Position numbers and translations under genes: made by a program
Notes under the pieces: model-generated
Told to the model about the DNA's origin: nothing
Databases searched by the model: none
Seen by the model: only the letters and a program-made list of their open reading frames with translations
Source of the DNA: Bradyrhizobium embrapense
GTDB lineage: Bacteria; Pseudomonadota; Alphaproteobacteria; Rhizobiales; Xanthobacteraceae
NCBI RefSeq assembly: GCF_001189235.2
Contig: NZ_LFIP02000003.1
Coordinates: 310,001-374,000, forward strand
Reading direction: 5' to 3'
DNA: 64,000 bases
Part shown: positions 33,427 through 41,632 of the stretch, one piece after another
How positions within the stretch are numbered: position 1 is the first letter of the stretch
Layout of the letters: each line of letters opens with the position of its first letter

Positions 33427-33855
33427 ATGCTCGCGGAGCCGGCGCACCCGGCTGATTTCTGGGGGATAGCTTTGCAAGACGTGCCGATCATTCTCGTCAT
33501 CGAAGACGATCGTGATCTTCAGATGATGGTAGAGGACGCCCTGAGGGACGGCGGCTATGAGCCGGCGATCGCAGGCTCGGGTGAGGAAGCCCTGACGTTG
33601 CTGAAGGCCTTCCGAACCAAATACAGCGCGCTGGTCACCGACATCCGCCTGCTCGGCCGGCTCGATGGCTGGCGCGTGGCGCGCGGAGCGCGTGAGATCG
33701 ACCCGTCTTTTCCGGTGCTCTACATCACCGGCGGTGGCGGCGACGAGTGGCCGACCCGGGGCGTGCCGGACAGCGTGCTGCTCAACAAGCCGTTCTCGCC
33801 CGACGAACTGGTCGCGGCCGTGACCAAGCTGCTCAAGAACGGCGCGCCGGCCTGA
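33427..33855 (+). CDS. Single-domain response regulator
   Basis: A receiver domain with no output domain (about 142 residues from the ATG). It shows the acidic pair in VIEDDRDLQM, the phospho-acceptor Asp in ALVTDIRLLG, YITGGG in place of the usual Thr/Ser region, and Lys in LNKPFSPDELV. Such CheY/FixJ-like stand-alone receivers act by protein contact or in phosphorelays; no kinase is adjacent. The ATG at 33427 is the upstream choice; a TTG at 33472 preceded by GGGGGA would start the protein just before the receiver (LQDVPIILVIEDD) and is also plausible. Confidence 0.85.
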   Translation: MLAEPAHPADFWGIALQDVPIILVIEDDRDLQMMVEDALRDGGYEPAIAGSGEEALTLLKAFRTKYSALVTDIRLLGRLDGWRVARGAREIDPSFPVLYITGGGGDEWPTRGVPDSVLLNKPFSPDELVAAVTKLLKNGAPA

Positions 33856-33995
33856 CGGCGATTTCGAGCGGCCCACCGCGCCTGGTAGGCCGCTCGCGGC
33901 AGGCGTTTATTCCGTCTTTATAAGATCTCGTCGCGGTCCTTCTCGAATTCATACATGCTCGCGCTCATCTTCGCCGCAACAGCCGGAGAACGAAG

Positions 33996-34190
33996 ATGAC
34001 GACCTATCGCGCCTATATCGTCGGACCGCACAGCCGCTCCATCGGCGTGGTCAACATGGATTGCAGCGACGACGATGCGGCCGTGACATCGGCCAGCCGT
34101 CTTGTCGATCGCCATGACATCGAACTGTGGCAGATGGATCGGCCGGTGGCGAGGTTCGACGCCGGTTCGAAGCAGGTGTTCCGGAAGTAG
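33996..34190 (+). CDS. Small conserved hypothetical protein
   Basis: 64 residues, acidic in the middle (DCSDDDAAVTSASRLVDRHD) and ending in WQMDRPVARFD...RK. This pattern, a short YRAYIVG opening and a DIELWQMDR segment, is common to small bradyrhizobial proteins that I know only as hypothetical. CGGAGAACG lies just before the ATG. There is no signal peptide or membrane helix. No function can be given. Confidence 0.75.
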   Translation: MTTYRAYIVGPHSRSIGVVNMDCSDDDAAVTSASRLVDRHDIELWQMDRPVARFDAGSKQVFRK

Positions 34191-34280
34191 TGCGACACCG
34201 CGCGGCGGGCCGCCTGTCGCGCGGCGCGATCCCTGATGATAGACCTTGCGTCAGTTTCGTCATCAACGGGATATCAAGTC

Positions 34281-34985
34281 ATGACAACACAGAAGGTCGC
34301 ACTCGTCACCGCAGGCGGCAGCGGTATGGGAGCGGCGGCGGCGCGGCGACTCGCCGCAGATGGATTTCGCGTTGCGATCCTGTCGTCGTCGGGCAAGGGC
34401 GAGGCGCTCGCCGCCGAGCTCGGCGGCATCGGCTTCACCGGCTCGAACCGTTCGAACGACGACCTGAAGCGCGCGGTCGACGGCGTGATGGCGCGCTGGG
34501 GCCGCATCGACGCGCTGGTCAACAGCGCCGGCCACGGGCCGCGCGCCGGCGTGCTGGAACTGACCGACGAGCAGTGGCACACCGGCCTCGACGTCTACCT
34601 GATGAACGTGATCCGCCCGACACGTCTCGTTGCGCCTCACATGCAGGCGCAGAAGTCGGGCGCGATCGTCAACATCTCCACCGCTTGGGCATTCGAGCCG
34701 AGCGCGATGTTTCCGACCTCAGCGGTGTTCCGCGCCGGGCTCGCCGCGTTCACAAAGCTGTTCACCGACAGCTACGCCGCCGACAACGTCCGCATGAACA
34801 ATGTGCTGCCGGGCTGGATCGACAGCCTGCCGGCAACCGACGCGCGCCGCGACAGCGTGCCGATGAAGCGCTACGGCAAGGCGGAGGAGATCGCCGCGAC
34901 CATCGCCTTCCTCGTCTCCGACGGCGCGGGCTACATCACCGGCCAGAACATCCGGGTCGATGGCGGTTTGATGCGGTCGGTTTGA
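34281..34985 (+). CDS. SDR-family protein lacking the YxxxK pair
   Basis: 234 residues of the short-chain dehydrogenase/reductase fold. The cofactor motif TAGGSGMG (10-17), NSAGHG (81-86), Ser133 in VNISTAW, and the C-terminal GYITGQNIRVDGGL are in place. The catalytic Tyr and Lys are not: at the position expected for YxxxK stands S147-AVF-R151 before AGLAAFTK. The protein may bind a nucleotide without oxidoreductase activity or use other residues. The ATG at 34281 is 23 bp or so into a longer frame but fits the fold start. The monooxygenase-hydrolase fusion gene follows 230 bp downstream on the same strand; the two may belong to one pathway. Confidence 0.88.
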   Translation: MTTQKVALVTAGGSGMGAAAARRLAADGFRVAILSSSGKGEALAAELGGIGFTGSNRSNDDLKRAVDGVMARWGRIDALVNSAGHGPRAGVLELTDEQWHTGLDVYLMNVIRPTRLVAPHMQAQKSGAIVNISTAWAFEPSAMFPTSAVFRAGLAAFTKLFTDSYAADNVRMNNVLPGWIDSLPATDARRDSVPMKRYGKAEEIAATIAFLVSDGAGYITGQNIRVDGGLMRSV

Positions 34986-35215
34986 CGAAGCGATAGCCCC
35001 GTCATCCTGAGGATACGGGGCTGAGTTATCGTGCGCGGGTCTTTTGATCCTGACCGACGCAACATATAACGACGCACTTGCGTCCACACGCTACGCATCT
35101 TGCTCCAGAGCGTACGCGTCACAATTGCGGCGACCTCAGATTGCGTTTGTCGTGATGACAAACTGAAAGCGCAGGGCTAGCCTTCCGTCAAATCAAAACA
35201 TACGGGAGGAATGGC

Positions 35216-37888
35216 ATGCCAGACGCAGCAGTTGCAGCACGCGCTTCGGACTCCACGCACAGCGGAACCACGCAGCAGGTCGACGTCGCGGTCGTCGGCG
35301 CCGGTTTCGCCGGTCTCTATCTGCTGCATCGGCTGCGCAAGGCGGGCTTCTCGGCGGTTGCGCTGGAAGAGGGCGCCGATGTCGGCGGCACCTGGTACTG
35401 GAACCGGTATCCCGGCGCGCGCTGCGACATCCAGACCATCGATTACAGCTACACCTTCGATCCCGAGCTCGATCAGGCGTGGACCTGGTCGGAGAAATAC
35501 GCGACGCAGCCGGAAATCCTGCGCTATCTCGGTTTCGTCGCCGACCGCTACGATCTTCGCCGCGATATCAGGTTCGGCACCAAGGTGACGCAGGCGACCT
35601 GGGATGATGCGACGTCGCGCTGGCTGATTGCGACCAACAACGGCGCCAATGTCTCGTGCCGGTACTACATCATGGCGACCGGCTGCCTGTCGTCGCCGAA
35701 GCCGCCGGAGATCGACGGCGTCAAGGACTTCAAGGGCGAAATCTATTTCACCGGCCGCTGGCCGCATCAGGGCGTCGATCTGAAGGGCAAGCGCGTTGCC
35801 GTGATCGGCACCGGATCGTCGGGCATTCAGTCGATCCCGCTGATCGCCGAGCAGGCCGCGCAGCTCACCGTGTTCCAGCGCACGCCGAACTTCGCGCTGC
35901 CGGCCGGCAATGGTCCGACGCCGGAGGATCGCAAGACCTTCTTCGAGAGCGACCGCGCGGCCTATCGCGAGCAGGCGCGCTGGTCGATGGCCGGCGTGCC
36001 GTATCCGCAGCAGACCGTGGTGAGCTGGCAATTGAGCGACGCCGAACGCCGCGAGCGCTTCGAGAAGGCGTGGGCGGCGGGCGACCTCGTCCACATCCTG
36101 ACCCAGCTCTGGGCCGATCAGGCGGTCGATGTCGACGGCAACCGGCTGGTCGCCGATCTGATCCGCGAGAAGATCGGCGCCGTGGTCAAGGATCCGGAGA
36201 CGGCGGCGGCGCTCACCCCGCACGACCATCCGTTCGGCGCCAAGCGTCCCTGCCTCGATACCAACTACTATGCGACCTACAACCGCCCGAACGTGACGCT
36301 GGTCAATCTGCGGCAGGAGCCGATCAAGGCGATCACGGCCGGCGGCATCTCGACCGACAAACGCAGCTTCGATGTCGACGTCATCGTGTTCGCCACCGGC
36401 TTCGACGCGATGACCGGCGCGATCATGGCCGTGCACCCGATCTCCGGCCGGGGCGGCAAGTCGCTGTCGGATGTCTGGGCGCACGGACCGCAGACCTATC
36501 TCGGCGTCACCGTCGCGGGCTTCCCCAATCTGTTCATGATCACCGGTCCCGGCAGCCCGTCGGTGCTGTCGAACATGGCGGTCTCGATCGAGCAGCATGT
36601 CGACTGGGTGGTCGACCGCATCGCCGCGCTGCGCGATGCCGGATTCACCACGATGGAAGCAACCGAGACCGCGCAGGCCGGCTGGGAACGCCACATGGCC
36701 GATTGTGCGACGCTGACGCTGCATCGGCTGGCCAACACCTGGTACACGGGCGCCAACGTGCCCGGCAAGCCGCAGGGCGTGATGCCCTACACCGGCGGTG
36801 TCGGTCCGTATCGCAGTATCTGCAACGAGGTGGTCGCGCGCGGCATGCTCGGCTTCAGGCTCTCGGGGCCCGGCGTTGCCGAGCAGTGCAATGACGGCGA
36901 GGTGGTGCGCTTGCAGCCGGATGTGCGGCTGGTGCTCAATATGCTCGGCGAGATGAACCTGCCGCCGATCGAGACGATGGGCGCGCAAGGTGCGCGCGAC
37001 TTCCTCACCGAGTTCAACAAAGGCCGTCCCGCCGGCCGCCCGGTCGGCGAGGTCGGCACCGGCATGCTGCAAGGTGCGGAGGGCCCACTGCCGTACAAGC
37101 TCTACCGGCCGGCGACGCCGGGGCCGCATCCGATCGTGGTGTATTTCCACGGCGGCGGCTGGGTGCTCGGCGACGAATTGTCGGACGATCCGTTCTGCCG
37201 CGATCTGTGCCGGCGCACTGGCATGATCATCGTCAGCGTCGGTTATCGCCACGCGCCCGAGCATCGCTTCCCGGCTGCGGCCGAGGACGGCTATGCGGCG
37301 ACGCGCTGGATCGCAGCCCACACCGCCGAGCTCGGCGGCAAAGCGGGCCCGGTGCTGGTCGCAGGCTGGAGCGCCGGCGGCAACATCGCGGCCGTCACTT
37401 GCCAGCTTGCCCGCGATCGCGGCGGGCCCGAGATCGCAGGCCAGCTCCTGATCTGCCCGGTCACCGACTCGAGCTTCGACCGGCCGTCCTATGTCGACAA
37501 CGCGGCCGGCTACTTCCTGACCCGCGGGCTGATGTTCTGGTTCTGGGACCTGTACTGCTCGCCGGCCGACCGCACCGATCCGCGCGTCGCGCCCTTGCGC
37601 GGCAAGCTCGAGGGCCTGCCGCCGGCGTTCATTGCGACCGCCGAGTTCGATCCGCTGCGCGACGAGGGCAATGCCTATGGCGACGCGCTCGCGAAAGCCG
37701 GCGTCAAGGTCGAGCAGCTCAAGGGGAATGGCCACTTCCACTCGTCGTTCGTGATGGTCGACGTCATCATCACGGGCGTCGCCGCGCGCGTGAAGATGGC
37801 GAAGGCGCTACGCCGTTTCGCCGGGCTGCCCGAAGAGCTGGAGCAGGACAACGTCGCCGCGCCGAAGGTCAACGCGGCGGCGAACTAG
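35216..37888 (+). CDS. Baeyer-Villiger-type monooxygenase fused to alpha/beta hydrolase
   Basis: 890 residues, two enzymes in one chain. Residues 1-545 are a flavin monooxygenase: FAD motif VVGAGFAG (26-33), [15 protein letters not shown] (57-71), NADPH motif VIGTGSSG (196-203), the Arg in FGAKRPCLD, and [10 protein letters not shown]. The BVMO fingerprint FxGxxxHxxxWP reads [12 protein letters not shown] (172-183), with Phe178 where His is expected. Residues about 610-870 are an HSL-type hydrolase: oxyanion HGGGW, nucleophile GWSAGG, Asp in EFDPLRDEG and His in NGHFHS. A ketone-to-ester step followed by ester cleavage would suit such a fusion, but the fingerprint change leaves the first activity open. 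GGGAGGA precedes the ATG. Confidence 0.92.
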   Translation: MPDAAVAARASDSTHSGTTQQVDVAVVGAGFAGLYLLHRLRKAGFSAVALEEGADVGGTWYWNRYPGARCDIQTIDYSYTFDPELDQAWTWSEKYATQPEILRYLGFVADRYDLRRDIRFGTKVTQATWDDATSRWLIATNNGANVSCRYYIMATGCLSSPKPPEIDGVKDFKGEIYFTGRWPHQGVDLKGKRVAVIGTGSSGIQSIPLIAEQAAQLTVFQRTPNFALPAGNGPTPEDRKTFFESDRAAYREQARWSMAGVPYPQQTVVSWQLSDAERRERFEKAWAAGDLVHILTQLWADQAVDVDGNRLVADLIREKIGAVVKDPETAAALTPHDHPFGAKRPCLDTNYYATYNRPNVTLVNLRQEPIKAITAGGISTDKRSFDVDVIVFATGFDAMTGAIMAVHPISGRGGKSLSDVWAHGPQTYLGVTVAGFPNLFMITGPGSPSVLSNMAVSIEQHVDWVVDRIAALRDAGFTTMEATETAQAGWERHMADCATLTLHRLANTWYTGANVPGKPQGVMPYTGGVGPYRSICNEVVARGMLGFRLSGPGVAEQCNDGEVVRLQPDVRLVLNMLGEMNLPPIETMGAQGARDFLTEFNKGRPAGRPVGEVGTGMLQGAEGPLPYKLYRPATPGPHPIVVYFHGGGWVLGDELSDDPFCRDLCRRTGMIIVSVGYRHAPEHRFPAAAEDGYAATRWIAAHTAELGGKAGPVLVAGWSAGGNIAAVTCQLARDRGGPEIAGQLLICPVTDSSFDRPSYVDNAAGYFLTRGLMFWFWDLYCSPADRTDPRVAPLRGKLEGLPPAFIATAEFDPLRDEGNAYGDALAKAGVKVEQLKGNGHFHSSFVMVDVIITGVAARVKMAKALRRFAGLPEELEQDNVAAPKVNAAAN

Positions 37889-37896
37889 ACCAGCGC

Positions 37897-37970
37897 ATCC
37901 CCGCGGCTTGTCCGCGGGATTTCGCACGACTCCGGAGCTCCGGTTCTGTTTCGGTCAGAGCCGGAAGCTC
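37897..37970. terminator. Two hairpins between convergent genes
   Basis: The 81-bp gap between the fusion gene and the next convergent gene holds CCCGCGG-CTTGT-CCGCGGG (about 37899-37918) and a second imperfect stem GAGCTCCGGTTCTG / CAGAGCCGGAAGCTC. They probably terminate transcription from both sides. No clear T-run is present. Confidence 0.5.
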
Positions 37971-38263
37971 TAGAGGAAGGCGAGATGCTCCACCTTGTTC
38001 ACGACGTCGTCGAGCGTCTGCTTGGTGGCCGCGGTATCGCCGCCGGCCATGAACACCTGCCAGAACTGCCGATCGACATTGTGCAGATGCAGGATCGACA
38101 CGCGGACGCCGTTCTTGTTGCCGGCGACCTCCGACTGGGTATTGACGACATCGGTGAAGCCGTTCTGCTTCAGCGTGTTGGCGATGACGCCTTTGAGCTC
38201 GCCGATATTGGCGAGAGCCTCGCTGAGGCCCATGCTGCGGAAATTGAAGAACAGGAACGCCAT
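37970..38263 (-). CDS. Hypothetical protein, 97 residues
   Basis: 97 residues, soluble, opening MAFLFFNFRSMGLSEALANI and with LKGVIANTLKQNGFTDVVNT, then SILHLHNVDRQFWQVFMAGG. Length and helical pattern suggest a compact small domain. AGGAGGTGTC stands just before the ATG, a strong ribosome site. There is no signal peptide. I do not recognise the family. It faces the monooxygenase-hydrolase gene tail to tail and is separated from the GNAT gene by 155 bp. Confidence 0.75.
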   Translation of the reverse strand: MAFLFFNFRSMGLSEALANIGELKGVIANTLKQNGFTDVVNTQSEVAGNKNGVRVSILHLHNVDRQFWQVFMAGGDTAATKQTLDDVVNKVEHLAFL

Positions 38264-38418
38264 GTGACACCTCCTTGTGCTGCGGACGAGCGCAGAAGTG
38301 AGCCGAACTGGCTCTTTCGCTCAACCAGAAGTGTATTCCTTCATTGAATAATCGCGCTATGAGCCGCTTCACACGAGCCGCGTCCGCAATCATGCGTCAT
38401 TTGAACGCATGGGCTTCG

Positions 38419-39261
38419 CTAGCCGAGTTCGAACGTCGTGACGCCGAACACGCGATCGATCCGCAATGGCGGGATCGCGCCGGTGTACATCCGCGCGGTC
38501 TTGAACACCGGCGACAACCCGAGGTCTTGCGCCAGCGCCACGGCGTTGCGGTTGACCGCCGGGACATCGAGGAAGATCTCGCCGCCGCCTGCGCTGGCGA
38601 GCAATGCCGAAAGAACGGTTTCAGCGCCGGCGCGGTCGTCGGCGACGAGAGGACCGATCTTGCGGCCGGTGCGGCACGGACGGATCACACCCCAGCCGGC
38701 CAGCCGGCCGCCGCGCATCAGCGCGCGTCCGACATGTCCCGGCGTGGTGATCCAGGCGCGCAGGAAGGCCGGGCGCGATGCGGGAAACACCGTGGCGTCA
38801 TCGGCCTCGACCAGCGCCATGGGCACCTCGGTCAGCGCAACGATGCCGGAGTTCGGCGCGGACGGTGCGGTGACCGTGCCGCCGTAGCGCACATTGGCGT
38901 AAGCGAGCGCGAAGCCGGACTTTTGGTAGTTCGCCTGCTGCGCCACCACGCCATCCAGCCCGATCACGCGCGGATGCTCATGCGCGATGGCCGCATTCCA
39001 GATCTTCAGACCATAGCCGCGGCCGCGCAGATCCGGACGCACGATGTAGAAGCCGAGGAAGGAGAATTGCGCGCCATAATTGACGCAGGAGATCACCGCG
39101 GCCGGCACTCCGTCGAGCTCGCCGATGAAAAATCCTTGCGGATCTTCGGCGGCAAAGCAGGACGCATCGGCGAGACCGGGATTCCATCCCTCCGCCGCGG
39201 CCCAGTCCACTGCGATCGCGATCTCGCTTGGTCGCATATGTCGGATGTTGAGGTCGTTCAT
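38419..39261 (-). CDS. GNAT-family N-acetyltransferase
   Basis: 280 residues. The N-terminal half is a GNAT fold with IRHMRPSEIAIAVDWAAAEG, the acetyl-CoA loop VRPDLRGRGYGLKIW (Q/R-x-x-G-x-G/A) and GVVAQQANYQKSGF. The C-terminal half (about 150-280) resembles the YitH/Acetyltransf_18 extension (GRLAGWGVIRPCRTGRKIGP, ALAQDLGLSPVFKTARMYTG), which in this family completes the acceptor site. The ATG at 39261 gives the best N-terminus. The acceptor molecule is unknown. A palindromic repeat (39310-39398) lies between it and the TetR gene. Confidence 0.9.
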   Translation of the reverse strand: MNDLNIRHMRPSEIAIAVDWAAAEGWNPGLADASCFAAEDPQGFFIGELDGVPAAVISCVNYGAQFSFLGFYIVRPDLRGRGYGLKIWNAAIAHEHPRVIGLDGVVAQQANYQKSGFALAYANVRYGGTVTAPSAPNSGIVALTEVPMALVEADDATVFPASRPAFLRAWITTPGHVGRALMRGGRLAGWGVIRPCRTGRKIGPLVADDRAGAETVLSALLASAGGGEIFLDVPAVNRNAVALAQDLGLSPVFKTARMYTGAIPPLRIDRVFGVTTFELG

Positions 39262-39309
39262 GGATGGCAATCCTCGAATTGACGCCACATGCTAGCGCGC
39301 CAATGTCTC

Positions 39310-39398
39310 CCCGTCATTGCGAGGAGCGATAGCGACGAAGCAATCCATCGCGCCTCAAGCGGAGAAATGGATTGCTTCGCTTCGCTCGCAATGACGGG
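39310..39398. repeat. Palindromic repeat, family C
   Basis: Long hairpin: CCGTCATTGCGAGGAGCGAT at the left end pairs with CGCTCGCAATGACGG at the right end, and GAAGCAATCCAT pairs with ATGGATTGCTTC inside. It is an intergenic element of a kind repeated in bradyrhizobial genomes. A half copy (GGCTCGCAATGACGG) is at about 52797-52811. Confidence 0.8.
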
Positions 39399-39420
39399 GC
39401 GGAGGGTTGCGTATTCTATG

Positions 39421-40068
39421 TTATCGATCAGCCTTCGGCCGATATGCCGCGAAGAACACGTGCGTCGCGCTGTCGACGACATCGGCGATCCGTTCCGGCG
39501 AGGGCGACGGATTGGCCTGGAAGATGAACGCCTGGAACAGCGTCGCCTGGCACATCTGCATGAATTGCCAGGCCGCGAGCTGATAGTCGTCGATCACGAG
39601 CTCGCCGAGCGCGGCGCGCGCCTCGAGATAGGCGGCGAAGCGGTCGACGGTGTGGGCAATCACATGCGTGTAGAACCGGCTGCCGAGCTCGGGCATCCGC
39701 TCGGCAATCGCCATCACGGTGCGGATCGCCGAGCCGCCGCCGGGGCGACACAGCACTGCGATATAGGCGCGGCCGAATTCGGGGAGGGTGGTGTCGACGT
39801 CGCGTGCCGGATCGAAGTTGAATGCGACCTTGCCCTGCTCGCGCTTCTCCTCCTCGACGATCGCAGCGAACAGCCCGGCCTTGTCGGGGAAATACACGTA
39901 CAGGGTGCCCTTGGAGACGCCCGCCGCGCGGGCGATCTCGCCCATGCTGGCGCCGTCAAAGCCAAGCTCCAGGAATACCTTGCGGGCGCCGTCCAGGATC
40001 TGGCGGCGCTTCGAGGACTCCTCGTCGCCGCCGACGAGGTGGAGGGGTTTTGGAGGCGCTGCAACCAT
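39421..40068 (-). CDS. TetR-family transcriptional repressor
   Basis: 215 residues. HTH: RRQILDGARKVFLELGFDGA followed by SMGEIARAAGVSKGTLYVYF, a standard TetR N-domain (residues about 20-66), then a helical ligand domain of the AcrR-like C-terminal type (TVDRFAAYLEARAALGELVI). It is divergent from the EmrA/EmrB-type pump genes across a 187-bp gap that contains a 25-bp palindrome. The natural reading is a drug- or metabolite-responsive repressor of the pump and of itself. Confidence 0.92.
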   Translation of the reverse strand: MVAAPPKPLHLVGGDEESSKRRQILDGARKVFLELGFDGASMGEIARAAGVSKGTLYVYFPDKAGLFAAIVEEEKREQGKVAFNFDPARDVDTTLPEFGRAYIAVLCRPGGGSAIRTVMAIAERMPELGSRFYTHVIAHTVDRFAAYLEARAALGELVIDDYQLAAWQFMQMCQATLFQAFIFQANPSPSPERIADVVDSATHVFFAAYRPKADR

Positions 40069-40150
40069 TGATTTAGTTTCTCGCGTAACAACTCAACCCG
40101 GAATGGGAAATGGGAGAATCGAAGCCTTATAATCCACCATGTGGAATCTA

Positions 40151-40175
40151 CATTGACCGAACCGTTCGGTCAATG
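40151..40175. promoter_or_regulatory. TetR operator candidate (25-bp palindrome)
   Basis: Arms CATTGACCGAAC and GTTCGGTCAATG flank a single central C, a perfect 12-bp dyad. It lies between the divergent TetR and pump genes, 81 bp before the HlyD ATG and 83 bp before the TetR ATG. The TTGACC..GGTCAA core matches the style of alphaproteobacterial TetR sites. Confidence 0.85.
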
Positions 40176-40255
40176 TATTGATGACAGTGACGATGCGCCG
40201 CACGGCCCTTTTTCCGCCATTGCGGCATTGAGATTTTTTCTGGGGAGCCTTGGTT

Positions 40256-41584
40256 ATGGCCGCCGCACGGGATCAGGCTGCACGCATTGTTCGTTCCGAG
40301 CCAGAGATGGCCGAGGACGCGATTGCGCGCGACGCATCCGTCGATCTCGGCGAGCAGGGCGGTGGCGATGAAGCCAAGCGTCCTGGTGACAAGGGTCCTG
40401 GTGACAAGGGTCCTGGCGACAAGCGTCCCGCTGAGGCGCCGACCAAGGTTACGCCCGAGCAGCCGGCAATGTCCGCCGCCGCCGCGGCGCCGAAATCCGG
40501 CAAGCGCAAATTCGTGATGATGGGGGTGGTCGGGCTGCTCGCGCTCGCCGCCGCAAGCTATGCCGCCTATTACCTGATGGTCGGGCGCTTCTACATCTCG
40601 ACCGACGACGCCTATGTCCGCGCCAACAACACCATGCTCGGTGCGCGCGTCGCGGGCCATATCGCGGCGATCCTGCCCGGCGACAACGCGCTGGTGCGCG
40701 CAGGCGATGTGATCTTCCGGATCGATGACGGCGACTATCGTATCGCGGTCGATGCTGCCCGCACCAGGATCGGCACCCAGCAGGCGACGATCGAGCGCAT
40801 CGGTCGCCAGGTTGCCGCCGCGGCGAGCGCGGTCGAGCAGGCGCAGGCGCAGCTCGTGTCCGCCCAGGCCGGCCTGAAGCGCGCCGATCTCGATTACGAT
40901 CGCCAGCAGGCGCTGAGCACCAAGGGATTTGCCTCGCGCGCCACCTTCGAAGTGTCCGAAGCCGGCCGCGACCAGGGGGCGGCTGCGGTGCGCTCGGCGC
41001 AGGCGGCCTACGATGCGGCCAAGGACAACGTCGAGGTGATCAAGGCGCAGCAGGCCGAAGCCCGCGCCCAGCTCGCCGAGTTGCAGACCCAGCTCGCCAG
41101 GGCCGAGCGCGATCTCGATTTCACCAAGGTGCGCGCGCCGGTTGACGGCACCTTCTCCAACCGCCTGGTCAACACCGGCGACTACATCAATGTCGGCCAG
41201 CGGCTCGGCAATGTGGTGCCGCTCGACGGCGTCTTCATCGACGCCAACTACAAAGAGACGCAGCTCAAGCGCATCCGCACCGGACAGCGGGTGACGATCA
41301 AGGTCGACGCCTACGGCTTCCGCAAGTTCACCGGCATCGTCGACAGCATCTCGCCGGCGGCAGGCTCGGTGTTCACGCTGCTGCCGCCCGACAACGCCAC
41401 CGGCAACTTCACCAAAATCGTGCAGCGCTTGCCGGTCCGCATCCGGGTGCCTGATAGCGTCGCGAAGCAGGGTATGCTGCGCGCCGGCATGTCGGTCTAC
41501 ACCACGGTCGACACGCGAGAGGGCGCGGCCGATGCCGACGCCGATACCGACCTCGACTCGCCGATGATGATCCATCCGCAGTGA
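40256..41584 (+). CDS. EmrA-type membrane-fusion protein
   Basis: 442 residues. A polar cytoplasmic tail of about 80 residues includes three PGDK-type repeats coded by a 15-bp DNA repeat (40379-40427), then a membrane helix (VMMGVVGLLALAAASYAAYY), the first lipoyl half (YISTDDAYVRANNTMLGARV), a long helical hairpin and the closing RAPVDGTFSNRLVNTGDYIN and beta-barrel. It is the periplasmic adaptor of the pump encoded next, with 48 bp between. GGGGAG before the ATG at 40256 fits. Regulation by the divergent TetR is likely from the palindrome. Confidence 0.92.
   Translation: MAAARDQAARIVRSEPEMAEDAIARDASVDLGEQGGGDEAKRPGDKGPGDKGPGDKRPAEAPTKVTPEQPAMSAAAAAPKSGKRKFVMMGVVGLLALAAASYAAYYLMVGRFYISTDDAYVRANNTMLGARVAGHIAAILPGDNALVRAGDVIFRIDDGDYRIAVDAARTRIGTQQATIERIGRQVAAAASAVEQAQAQLVSAQAGLKRADLDYDRQQALSTKGFASRATFEVSEAGRDQGAAAVRSAQAAYDAAKDNVEVIKAQQAEARAQLAELQTQLARAERDLDFTKVRAPVDGTFSNRLVNTGDYINVGQRLGNVVPLDGVFIDANYKETQLKRIRTGQRVTIKVDAYGFRKFTGIVDSISPAAGSVFTLLPPDNATGNFTKIVQRLPVRIRVPDSVAKQGMLRAGMSVYTTVDTREGAADADADTDLDSPMMIHPQ
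40379..40427. repeat. 15-bp coding tandem repeat (x3)
   Basis: Three copies of a 15-bp unit (GGTCCTGGTGACAAG and variants), encoding PGDKG-type repeats in the cytoplasmic tail of the adaptor protein. Slippage would change the tail in frame. Confidence 0.75.
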
Positions 41585-41632
41585 TGTCTTGACGCTTCGG
41601 ACGCAGTCCGAGGCGCGGAGCCTGATGAGCCC

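Noticed and set aside
35177-37741. An 854-codon open frame antisense to the monooxygenase-hydrolase gene
   Set aside because: High GC with strong third-position bias creates long antisense frames. The sequence is Arg/Asp/His rich with no family motif, while the plus strand has unmistakable enzyme motifs.
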